Source of the DNA: Mucilaginibacter sp.
GTDB taxonomy: Bacteria; Bacteroidota; Bacteroidia; Sphingobacteriales; Sphingobacteriaceae
Direction: 5' to 3'
Length of the DNA: 58,022 nucleotides
Assembly (NCBI GenBank): GCA_016763755.1
Contig: JAESTD010000031.1
Coordinates: 1-58,022 of the forward strand
A program made the translations under genes and the position numbers. Below the pieces are notes generated by a model. The model made no database searches. It saw nothing but the letters and a program-made list of their open reading frames with translations, and was not told where the DNA came from. Below, piece by piece: positions 37,975-45,716 of the stretch; positions within the stretch are counted from its first letter, which is position 1, and the number at the start of each line of letters is the position of its first letter.

Positions 37975-37988
37975 TTTTTGAGGTAGAA

Positions 37989-38000
37989 TTGGTGCACCAA
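37989..38000. promoter_or_regulatory. Palindrome TTGGTGCACCAA before the ECF sigma gene
   Basis: A perfect 12-bp palindrome 15-26 nt upstream of the sigma ATG, in otherwise A/T-rich DNA. It could be an operator or part of the ribosome-binding region. No known site is recognised. Confidence 0.35.
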
Positions 38001-38142
38001 ATAATTAAATAAAAATTACAAAAGCAACTTAAAAATTCTTAATCGTTAAAATTTTGTCGTATTGCGTAAAATTTACACATTTATAAATATTTGATTTACA
38101 ATAACTTATAAATATGTAACTAAAAAGCATCTTGAATTAATT

Positions 38143-39164
38143 CTAAAACAAGGAAGGTGTGCCGCCGGGTTTTATTTTGCCTAAATGGCGATATGCGGCT
38201 TCTGTAACTTCGCGACCCCGGGCAGTGCGCATCAAGAAACCTTCCTGTATCAGGAACGGTTCGTAAACTTCTTCAATGGTGCCTTCGTCCTCGCCAACAG
38301 CAGTGGCAATCGTTTTAAGGCCAACAGGGCCACCCTTAAACTTATTGATAATAGTAGCTAATATTTTATTGTCCATTTCGTCTAAGCCATGCTCATCTAC
38401 ATTGAGGGCATTAAGGGCATATTGGGCAATTTCGGTATCAATTTTACCGTTGCCTTTTATCTGGGCAAAATCGCGGGTACGGCGCAGTAGGGCGTTTGCA
38501 ATACGCGGAGTGCCACGGCTGCGGCGGGCTATTTCATAAGCGCCCTCATCGGTGATCGGCGTACGTAGGATAGAGGCCGAACGCAGCACAATAGTAGTTA
38601 ACAGTTTAGCATCATAATATTCTAAACGGCTGTTGATACCGAACCTTGCACGAAGCGGAGCAGTTATAAGCCCGAGCGCGTAGTAGCGCCCACAAGCGTG
38701 AACGGATTAAGCGAGATCTGCACGGAGCGTGCATTGGGGCCACTCTCCAACATAATATCTATCTTAAAATCTTCCATAGCCGAGTACAAATATTCCTCAA
38801 CCAGCGGACTTAAGCGGTGTATCTCGTCAATAAAAAGGATGTCGCCTGTTTCGAGATTGGTAAGCAGTCCGGCCAAATCACCAGGTTTGTCCAATACGGG
38901 GCCCGAGGTAATTTTAATGCCTACGCCCATTTCATTGGCAATAATGTGCGAAAGGGTAGTTTTTCCCAATCCCGGCGGGCCATGCAGCAGCACATGATCT
39001 AAAGCCTCGCCACGCAAACGGGCAGCCTGCACAAAAATCCGCAAGTTAGCCAGTATACTGTGCTGACCGGTAAAATCCTCAAACGCAGCAGGGCGCAATA
39101 CTTTTTCAATATCACGATCGGTAGGAGTAAGACGTTCGCCATCGGGATCAAGGTGCTCGTTCAT
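38143..39164 (-). pseudogene. ruvB: Holliday junction branch-migration ATPase RuvB, interrupted by a -1 frameshift
   Basis: Two frames together encode a full RuvB of about 340 residues. The first (39164-38664) carries Walker [10 protein letters not shown], Walker B IDEIHRL and the sensor GATTRSGL, then a TAA. The second frame resumes at once with [19 protein letters not shown] (arginine finger in LRARF) and runs through the winged-helix DNA-binding domain to GGTPSLF at 38143. The junction reads TTATAACT where TTAATAACT would restore SGLITAPL. RuvB drives branch migration with RuvA. Loss of such a conserved gene would be unusual, so a sequence error is the first suspicion. Confidence 0.9.
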
Positions 39165-39327
39165 GTGCTTTTAGCTGTGATTAGTTGATCAGTGATTTGT
39201 TATTAGTTATCAGTGATTCATTCAAAGCTATGTAAAATACTATAAATTTTAGTACTAATAACCGATTAACTGATTACAAATAACCGACGAACTAAATACT
39301 TTTGACTTTAAACTTTCAACTTAAGAG
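39165..39327. repeat. Spacer with degenerate GATTAGTTATTAGTGAT repeats
   Basis: Between ruvB and the GT2 gene, imperfect direct copies of TGATTAGT/AGTGATTTGTTATTAGT occur (about 39178-39222), then an inverted relative of the AAGTC tract (39301-39325). Similar text is at 11156-11183 and 24240-24262. No gene is seen. Confidence 0.45.
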
Positions 39328-40059
39328 TTATCCCTCCGGATACTTCCTGAAAATGCTGTTGATCTTCATCTGTATCACGCCAAAGAAAGCTTCTTTGAAA
39401 ATACCCGATGACATTTTTGAGGTGCCGGCTGTGCGGTCTGTAAATATGATTGGTACTTCAACCACCTTAAAATTGTGTTTAATGGTGGTGTACTTCATTT
39501 CTATCTGGAAGGCGTACCCAACAAATTTTATCTTGTCGAGGTTAAGGGTTTCAAGCACTGCGCGTTTGTAGCACATAAAGCCGGCGGTAGCATCCTGCAC
39601 ATCTATACCCGTTATAAAACGCACATATACTGATGCGAAAAAGCTCATCAATACCCTGCTCATTGGCCAATTAACCACATTTACACCTTTGATATATCTT
39701 GACCCGACGGCCGCATCAGCCCCCTCTATACAGGCGTCGCGCAAGCGAAGCAAATCATCGGGGTTGTGCGAGAAATCGGCATCCATCTCAAAAATAAAAT
39801 CATAATGGCGGGCTACAGCCCATTTAAAACCGTGGATGTACGCTGTGCCAAGTCCCTGTTTCCCGGCTCGCTCTTCTATATGCAATCGTTCGGGGTACTC
39901 GGGTTGAAGGCTTTTAACAATGTTTGCTGTACCATCGGGCGACCCATCGTCAATTATAAGCAGGTGAAAATCATGCGGAAGGCTAAATACTTTACGGATC
40001 ATCCGTTCTATATTCTCCTTCTCGTTATAGGTGGGGATTATAACGATACTATCTGGCAC
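39328..40059 (-). CDS. GT2 polyprenol-phosphate mannose synthase-like glycosyltransferase
   Basis: A 243-residue soluble family 2 glycosyltransferase of the DPM1 type. It has IIPTYNEKENI (7-17), the nucleotide-binding Asp37-Asp38 (IIDDGSPDGT) and the metal-binding DAD (93-95) in FEMDADFSHNP. It lacks the C-terminal membrane helices of the long form. Such enzymes move mannose or a related sugar from a nucleotide sugar to a lipid phosphate carrier. The true sugar cannot be read from sequence. Confidence 0.9.
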   Translation of the reverse strand: MPDSIVIIPTYNEKENIERMIRKVFSLPHDFHLLIIDDGSPDGTANIVKSLQPEYPERLHIEERAGKQGLGTAYIHGFKWAVARHYDFIFEMDADFSHNPDDLLRLRDACIEGADAAVGSRYIKGVNVVNWPMSRVLMSFFASVYVRFITGIDVQDATAGFMCYKRAVLETLNLDKIKFVGYAFQIEMKYTTIKHNFKVVEVPIIFTDRTAGTSKMSSGIFKEAFFGVIQMKINSIFRKYPEG

Positions 40060-40121
40060 AGTAGCTACTTGGTTTTTAAAATTATGCGGGCGCTAAAATA
40101 GTTGATTTTAGCCCTGCTTTA

Positions 40122-40157
40122 TAAAATAAAAGCAGGAATTGTATAACGTTCCTGCTT
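40122..40157 (-). terminator. Intrinsic terminator of the POT transporter gene
   Basis: A 9-bp stem AAGCAGGAA / TTCCTGCTT (40130-40138, 40149-40157), followed on the minus strand by TTTATTTTAT. It lies about 18 nt past the stop codon. Confidence 0.75.
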
Positions 40158-40175
40158 CTCAATTTAATATATTGT

Positions 40176-41672
40176 TTACAAACTATTTGTGTTTGCGGCT
40201 ACCTCGCCGTCAATAACGGGGTCTGTAATGTAGTTTCGTTCTTTCATTCGCGGTGATACAATGAAGAAGATCACAACAAAAACTAATATAAAACCGACAA
40301 AGAACCACTCGTAATTGGCACCTTTAAGGTTTGTAGCCCACCAGCCACCATCCTCAATCAAACCGTTAACTACAGCTGTGATCAGGTTACCGAATGATAC
40401 TACCAGGAACCATATCCCGGTCATGGTGCTTTTCATTGATTTTGGCGAGTGGGTGTAAGCATACTCTAAACCGGTAATGGAAACCAAAACTTCGGCTGCA
40501 GACAGAACAAGGAAGGCCAAAACCTGCCACCAGATAGAAGGTGAACCGCCATGATCTAAATTGGTATGTATTACTCCAATGATCACGAATGACAAAGCTG
40601 TTAATACTAAGCCTGTACCAAGCCTGCGCAATGGCGTTGTTTTTATACCGTGCTTATCGAACCATGGATAAATTACGTAGTTGAACAGAGGGATAAACAT
40701 CAACAAGAACACAGTATTGAAGGTAGAGAGCTGTCCCGGATATATGGTGAACTTAGCAAAGCCAACGTTAACTACACGATCCATTTTTTCGGCATACAAA
40801 GTCCATTCAGATAAGCATTGGTCCCACACAGCCCAAAAGGCAAGCGCAAAAAAGAATACCATCATTACGCGGTAAACGGCTTTTACGCCTTCTACGCGTT
40901 CCGGGTCAAAGCTATTTTTAGCTACATCAAGGAAAGCTTCGCCTTTTTTGCGCTGGCTGCCATGGGTAAGCGCATACCAGGTAATGAAAACCAGGTTATT
41001 ACGGTTTACGCCCTGCGGTGGTACTTTAACGTATTTTTTGCGGCCTGAGAAGAAAATTATAGTTGCCAAAGCCATCAAAATACCGGGAATACCGAACGCC
41101 CATTTTGGCCCGAAGTGTTCGTAAGTCCATGGAATAGCCACGGTAGAGATCATAGAGCCTGCATTGATGCTGAAGTAGAACCAACCGTAAACTTTAGATA
41201 GCAGATCCTGATTTGTTGCATCAAACTGGTCGCCAACGTTGGCAGATACGCATGATTTGATGCCCCCGGCGCCAATTGCTACTACAAGTAACCCTAATTC
41301 AAAACCGGTAAGACCGCCATCAAATGTTGCCAGCATTACGTGGCCTATACAGTAAATGATAGATACATATAATATCAACTTATATTTTCCTGTAAACCAA
41401 TCGGCGATCATCCCGCCCACAAACGGCAGTGCATAGGCTACCATCACAAACAAATGGTGCAGCTTGTTGGCATGTGCGTTTGCCTGATCAGTCAACGCAT
41501 GATTATCTGTAGGGTTAAAGAATTGATTTACTAAAAACAGCGTAAGTACGGAGCGCATCCCGTAAAAGCTGAAGCGTTCTGCAGCTTCATTACCTATAAT
41601 GTATGGGACGCTTTTAGGAAATCGGGATTTTGGTTTTACTGATGTAATAACCGGATCTTGGGTTTCTTGCAT
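40176..41672 (-). CDS. POT/PTR-family proton-coupled oligopeptide transporter
   Basis: A 498-residue MFS transporter with about 12-14 membrane helices. The N-terminal NEAAERFSFYGMRSVL holds the ExxER-type motif used in proton coupling, and the later GAGGIKSCVSANVGDQF and YGWFYFSINAGS match the PTR2 signatures. It imports di- and tripeptides using the proton gradient. Monocistronic, with its own terminator. Confidence 0.95.
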   Translation of the reverse strand: MQETQDPVITSVKPKSRFPKSVPYIIGNEAAERFSFYGMRSVLTLFLVNQFFNPTDNHALTDQANAHANKLHHLFVMVAYALPFVGGMIADWFTGKYKLILYVSIIYCIGHVMLATFDGGLTGFELGLLVVAIGAGGIKSCVSANVGDQFDATNQDLLSKVYGWFYFSINAGSMISTVAIPWTYEHFGPKWAFGIPGILMALATIIFFSGRKKYVKVPPQGVNRNNLVFITWYALTHGSQRKKGEAFLDVAKNSFDPERVEGVKAVYRVMMVFFFALAFWAVWDQCLSEWTLYAEKMDRVVNVGFAKFTIYPGQLSTFNTVFLLMFIPLFNYVIYPWFDKHGIKTTPLRRLGTGLVLTALSFVIIGVIHTNLDHGGSPSIWWQVLAFLVLSAAEVLVSITGLEYAYTHSPKSMKSTMTGIWFLVVSFGNLITAVVNGLIEDGGWWATNLKGANYEWFFVGFILVFVVIFFIVSPRMKERNYITDPVIDGEVAANTNSL

Positions 41673-41786
41673 TATTGTTTAAATATCAGGGGCTAAAAAT
41701 AGTATAAATAAATTTAACCGAAATTTTATACCGAGATTATTACAGTTAATGCCGGTATTGTTTGGTTAAACATCGTACTCAATATT

Positions 41787-42713
41787 TTAATTCCGTTTAC
41801 GCAGCGGCACAGATTTTCTATCGGCTCGCGACTGTATTTTGGGGTCTACAAAACCATCATCGGCTTGCTGAGGTATGTTGCGCATATCAAGGTTTTCAAC
41901 AAACTGCCATTGGCCGTTTTGCAGGCGATAACCATCGTATGAGAGGTCAGGCCCAAAGGTTTCCGGTCGGTCTTTCATTTTCTCGTCGGGTGCACTAAGA
42001 TGGTCAAACACGATCAGATTTTGCTCCGACACGTGGCGTAATAGCATCGATACCTGGCGGGCATACTCAAACACTATGCGTTTTGCATTCTTTCTTTCTT
42101 TATCGCCTGTAAATACCGGCATGCCCAGTACAGGTTTATCTTCTCTATCGAAAGATAAAACCTCGATTACTTTTTTGGTTGAGCGAACATTATTGCCTTT
42201 CCAGCCAAGTAGCACGTAATAAGGCCTTGCTGCGCTAACGCGTACGATTTTATAGTATTGAGCGCCATACCATTTGCGGTTATCTGTTACAGTATCCTGC
42301 GGATTTTTTATAAAAGGTGTGTAATCCTCCAACGGGTACATCTGCAGACGGTCGCCGGTATTCATTTGTATGGTGCCGTAATAGCGGTAGCTGCCATCCT
42401 GGTTCATAACCGGCCAGGTAAATATTCTGAAACGGTTGTCAGGTGCATTTAATATGCTTACGGTTTTCAGTGAATCAAATTGAAAATTAAACGAATGGGG
42501 TACTTTCAATGCAGCAACCAACATGCGTATAAACTTATAGTTGGCGTTTTTGCGCTCCACATCAACAGTATCATTGATAAACTTTTTGCCAAGGATGCGC
42601 AAGCTATCCTGATACACGCGCAGGTTTTTGAGATTGGTAGCCTCATCATTGTGCTGTGCAAACGCTGTGTTTAGCCCACAAAAAAGAATAAGCGCAATTA
42701 AAAAACCTTTCAT
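41787..42713 (-). CDS. Exported protein of unknown function
   Basis: A 308-residue protein with a clear signal peptide (1-19, ending TAFAQ). The mature part is mixed alpha/beta, rich in aromatic and charged residues, with no cysteine pairs or catalytic pattern I recognise; the last 25 residues are polar and basic (QSRADRKSVPLRKRN). It has one of the best promoter matches of the window, so it is surely transcribed. No operon partner. Confidence 0.75.
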   Translation of the reverse strand: MKGFLIALILFCGLNTAFAQHNDEATNLKNLRVYQDSLRILGKKFINDTVDVERKNANYKFIRMLVAALKVPHSFNFQFDSLKTVSILNAPDNRFRIFTWPVMNQDGSYRYYGTIQMNTGDRLQMYPLEDYTPFIKNPQDTVTDNRKWYGAQYYKIVRVSAARPYYVLLGWKGNNVRSTKKVIEVLSFDREDKPVLGMPVFTGDKERKNAKRIVFEYARQVSMLLRHVSEQNLIVFDHLSAPDEKMKDRPETFGPDLSYDGYRLQNGQWQFVENLDMRNIPQQADDGFVDPKIQSRADRKSVPLRKRN

Positions 42714-42751
42714 TAAAATTTAAATGATATCTATTAACGATAAACCGCCTG

Positions 42752-42781
42752 CAAAATTATAGCAATTTGCCGTTTACGCAA
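42752..42781 (-). promoter_or_regulatory. Bacteroidota promoter TTG-N19-TAATTTTG
   Basis: On the minus strand the -33 TTG (42779-42781) is 19 nt from the -7 box TAATTTTG (42752-42759), an exact consensus. It serves the exported unknown protein starting at 42713. Its -33 part overlaps the last codons of the thiolase gene. Confidence 0.7.
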
Positions 42782-43952
42782 GGTTTTCTATCACCAATGC
42801 ACTTGCGCCGCCACCGCCATTACAAATGCCTGCCGCACCGTATTTACCTTTGTTTTGCTGCAGCACGTTAATCAGCGTAACAATGATTCGCGCACCCGAT
42901 GCACCCAGCGGATGGCCAATGGCTACTGCACCACCGTTAACATTAACCTTTGCAGGATCAAGTCCCAATATTTTATTGTTGGCAACAGATACTACAGAGA
43001 ATGCTTCGTTTATTTCGTAAAAATCAATCTGGTCTGCTGATAACCCCGCTTTGTGCAAAGCCAGCGGGATAGCTTTTGAAGGCGCAGTAGTAAAATGCTC
43101 AGGCGCTTGTTGTGCATCTGCAAACGATACAACTTTTGCCAAAGGTTTTATACCTAAGGCATCAGCCTTCTCTTTGCTCATCAACACCAGGGCAGCCGCA
43201 CCATCGTTCAATGTTGATGCATTAGCGGCTGTAACGGTACCATCTTTCTTAAATACTGGTTTAATGAATGGGATCTTATCGAATTTTACCGTGCCAGGTT
43301 CTTCATCTTCGGCAAATAAAGTAACCTCACCTTTTCTATCTTTCAGTTCAACGGGAGTGATCTCGGCTTTGAATTTACCATCTGCCTGAGATTGCTGCGC
43401 CCGTTTGTATGATTCTATAGCAAAAGCGTCCTGATCTTCGCGGGTTACTTTACAGTCAACAGCGCAGAGCTCTGCTGCCGAGCCCATATGAAAATCATTG
43501 TAAACATCCCAAAGGCCATCTTTAACCAAACCATCGGTTATCTGGCCGTGGCCTAAACGGTAACCGTTGCGGGCTTTATCTAAGTAATAAGGCACATTGC
43601 TCATGCTTTCAAAACCGCCGGCAACAATTACATCATTATCGCCGTTGGCAATACTTTGGGCAGCAAGCATAATAGCTTTCATGCCCGATGCACATACTTT
43701 GTTTATAGTAGTAGCAGGCATATGTGGCAAACCGGCAAACACGGCAGCCTGGGTGGCTGGTGCCTGCCCCAAATTGGCCGACAATACGTTGCCCATGTAA
43801 ACTTCTTGTATATCCGATGGTTGCGAACCGGCCTTTTCAACTGCTGATTTAATTGCAATGGCACCTAATTGCGTTGCCGATAACGATGCTAAACTGCCAC
43901 CAAAACTGCCGATAGGGGTGCGGGTAGCCGATACGATATAAACTTCTTTCAT
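42774..43952 (-). CDS. Acetyl-CoA C-acyltransferase (thiolase)
   Basis: A 392-residue thiolase. The nucleophile is Cys87 in NKVCASGMKA, and the C-terminal active-site motifs GGAVAIGHPLGASG and ICNGGGGASA are complete. It condenses or cleaves acyl-CoA with acetyl-CoA. The length and the STATIC-type features fit the biosynthetic acetoacetyl-CoA branch or a degradative one; sequence alone does not settle it. A -7 box is at 43985-43992. No beta-oxidation partner lies near. Confidence 0.94.
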   Translation of the reverse strand: MKEVYIVSATRTPIGSFGGSLASLSATQLGAIAIKSAVEKAGSQPSDIQEVYMGNVLSANLGQAPATQAAVFAGLPHMPATTINKVCASGMKAIMLAAQSIANGDNDVIVAGGFESMSNVPYYLDKARNGYRLGHGQITDGLVKDGLWDVYNDFHMGSAAELCAVDCKVTREDQDAFAIESYKRAQQSQADGKFKAEITPVELKDRKGEVTLFAEDEEPGTVKFDKIPFIKPVFKKDGTVTAANASTLNDGAAALVLMSKEKADALGIKPLAKVVSFADAQQAPEHFTTAPSKAIPLALHKAGLSADQIDFYEINEAFSVVSVANNKILGLDPAKVNVNGGAVAIGHPLGASGARIIVTLINVLQQNKGKYGAAGICNGGGGASALVIENLA

Positions 43953-43984
43953 GATAGAAACAGCGATTTTATAATGGTTATGAG

Positions 43985-43992
43985 CAAAGTTA
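43985..43992 (-). promoter_or_regulatory. Bacteroidota -7 box (TAACTTTG) upstream of the thiolase gene
   Basis: On the minus strand TAACTTTG fits TAnnTTTG, 33 nt before the ATG. An ATG stands 19 nt upstream where TTG would be ideal. Confidence 0.4.
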
Positions 43993-44023
43993 GGATTTTT
44001 AAATTACTATGCATGCATAATAA

Positions 44024-44194
44024 TTATTCTGTATCCCTTTTTTTCTTCGCTGTTTTTTTACGCGCTTTTAAAGCTACCTGAAGCAGAAATTCTATTTGCC
44101 CGTTGGTGCTGCGAAATTCATCGGCAGCCCACAGCTCAACTTCTTTGAGCATATCCGGATTAATGCGTAAAACAAATGCTTTTTTCTCTGCCAT
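44024..44194 (-). CDS. Arc/MetJ-like ribbon-helix-helix DNA-binding protein, 56 residues
   Basis: ATG at 44194, stop at 44024-44026. The product begins MAEKKAFVLRINPDMLKEVE: a beta ribbon (KAFVLRI) followed by two helices and FRSTNGQIEFLLQVAL, which is the Arc-type ribbon-helix-helix pattern. A lysine-rich tail (46-53) follows. It is the last gene of a tight operon (gaps of 5 and 4 nt) behind an SPFH protein. RHH proteins usually repress their own operon, and a 19-bp dyad at 45623-45641 is a candidate operator. Confidence 0.8.
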   Translation of the reverse strand: MAEKKAFVLRINPDMLKEVELWAADEFRSTNGQIEFLLQVALKARKKTAKKKRDTE

Positions 44195-44199
44195 AACAA

Positions 44200-44739
44200 T
44201 TATTGGCCGGCCGCTGCGCCGGCTGCCTGTGCTTGCCGTAATAATATAAAATGCACGCCTATCATGGCTAATAAGCCTGTATCGGGTTTGCCTTGTTGCT
44301 GATTATCGGGTGATAAAATAACACTGAAAGCTTTCTTGATACTCCACGCTATCTGTTTCAATTCAAGGATATCACCATAGGGTTCGCTACTTAGTGTATA
44401 CGCGCGACTGAATAACTTTTTGAACAAGTAGGTGGCTTCAAAGCCGTTATCCATTCGCAAGGTTACGTCACGCGTCCAGGTGGCGGGTTCCAGTTCGCCA
44501 ATGGTTTCGTCCTCGCCACGGTTTAGCATCATAATACGGCTTAGCATTGATTTTCGCTTAATGGTGAACATCCCTGCGTTACTTTCAATGATGGCATAAC
44601 GCTTAAACGTACCTTTATAACTGAGGCGGGCATACATAAACTGACCGTCGCCCAATTGATAATACGGCCGCCACCAGCCAAAGCGGGTAACCGTAAGTTC
44701 GCTGGTACGCAGGCTGCCGATGTCTCTTAAAACGTCCAT
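44200..44739 (-). CDS. Unknown protein, possible LURP-one/tubby-like beta-barrel
   Basis: A 179-residue protein with alternating strands (LSYKGTFKRYAII, GMFTIKRKS, TWTRDVTLRM, GFEATYLFKK) and a helical C-terminal part ending in a hydrophobic stretch (LLAMIGVHFILL, about 155-166). The strand pattern resembles the tubby/scramblase-like LOR fold, but this is only a guess by eye. It is sandwiched between the SPFH gene (4 nt) and the RHH gene (5 nt), so it works with a membrane-microdomain protein. Confidence 0.65.
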   Translation of the reverse strand: MDVLRDIGSLRTSELTVTRFGWWRPYYQLGDGQFMYARLSYKGTFKRYAIIESNAGMFTIKRKSMLSRIMMLNRGEDETIGELEPATWTRDVTLRMDNGFEATYLFKKLFSRAYTLSSEPYGDILELKQIAWSIKKAFSVILSPDNQQQGKPDTGLLAMIGVHFILLRQAQAAGAAAGQ

Positions 44740-44743
44740 GCTA

Positions 44744-45604
44744 TTAATGGTAAAGTGTACCGGTGTTTACAATGGGGTTAACACTTTTATCGCCACAAAG
44801 TACAACCAGCAAATTGCTCACCATAGCGGCTTTACGTTCTTCGACTAATTCAATTATATTCTTTTCTTCCATTTTTTGCAGAGCCATTTCAACCATACCT
44901 ACGGCACCTTCTACAATCAGTTTACGTGCCGATATAATGGCGGCTGCTTGCTGGCGCTGTAACATAGCGTGGGCAATTTCGGGCGCGTAGGCCAGGTGCG
45001 AGATACGGGCTTCTAATACGTCTATACCCGCACGTTCTAAACGCTCGTTCAGTTCAGTTTCCAGCATAGCGCTAACCTGCTCTGCACCACCGCGCAGGGT
45101 AATACTCGCCGTATCATCTTCGTTAATATGATCATAAGGGAAAGAGTTAGCCAGGTGGCGCACCGCGGCCTCGCTTTGTATGTTCACGTATTGTATGTAA
45201 TTCTCTACCGCAAAAACGGCTTTGGCGGTGTCTTTAATTTGCCATACAATAACAGCAGCTATCTCTATAGGGTTACCTGCGTTATCGTTAACCTTTAGTT
45301 GCTGCCCGTTTAGGTTGAATGCCTTTAACGATACTTTCTTTTTTACAGTGAAAGGATTTACCCAAAAAAAGCCGTCTTGCTTAACCGTGCCGGTATATTT
45401 ACCAAAAAGGGTAAGTACTTTTGATTCGTTTGGATTTACTATAGTAAGGCCCGGTAGTATCAGGAAATAATTTACCACACAAATGATAACACCAATTGCG
45501 TGCTGCTGTGCCCAAAAGCAAAATGCGGCGGCGCCGGTTAATATCAATACTAAAACGAAGGCCAGGTAGCCAGATGGTGCTGTGATAACTCGTTCGGTGT
45601 TCAT
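44744..45604 (-). CDS. SPFH/band 7 domain membrane protein
   Basis: A 286-residue protein with two N-terminal membrane segments (about 12-30 and 35-54), then an SPFH (stomatin/prohibitin/flotillin) domain starting NPNESKVLTLFGKYTGTVK and running to about 220, with LNERLERAGIDVLEARISHLAYAPEIA-type text near 180-205 and an Ala/Glu-rich coiled-coil end. SPFH proteins form oligomers that organise membrane domains and scaffold proteases. It is the first gene of the operon, below a 19-bp dyad. Confidence 0.92.
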   Translation of the reverse strand: MNTERVITAPSGYLAFVLVLILTGAAAFCFWAQQHAIGVIICVVNYFLILPGLTIVNPNESKVLTLFGKYTGTVKQDGFFWVNPFTVKKKVSLKAFNLNGQQLKVNDNAGNPIEIAAVIVWQIKDTAKAVFAVENYIQYVNIQSEAAVRHLANSFPYDHINEDDTASITLRGGAEQVSAMLETELNERLERAGIDVLEARISHLAYAPEIAHAMLQRQQAAAIISARKLIVEGAVGMVEMALQKMEEKNIIELVEERKAAMVSNLLVVLCGDKSVNPIVNTGTLYH

Positions 45605-45622
45605 GGTTTTGTAGATTTAAAA

Positions 45623-45641
45623 TGATATCATAAAGATATCA
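45623..45641. promoter_or_regulatory. Inverted repeat TGATATC-ATAAA-GATATCA, candidate operator
   Basis: A perfect 7-bp inverted repeat with a 5-nt spacer, 19-37 nt before the SPFH start codon, in the divergent gap to the HD-phosphohydrolase gene. It fits the spacing of RHH-type operators, and the operon encodes an RHH protein. Confidence 0.45.
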
Positions 45642-45691
45642 AATTTGGATTGATAAAAGCAAGAACAATTACGTAAAACAGAAACTTATGC

Positions 45692-45699
45692 TAATTTTG
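45692..45699 (+). promoter_or_regulatory. Bacteroidota -7 box (TAATTTTG) before the HD phosphohydrolase
   Basis: TAATTTTG fits TAnnTTTG and lies 17 nt before the ATG at 45717. No TTG at the ideal -33 spacing. Confidence 0.4.
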
Positions 45700-45716
45700 A
45701 TTGGTTAAACACTGAT

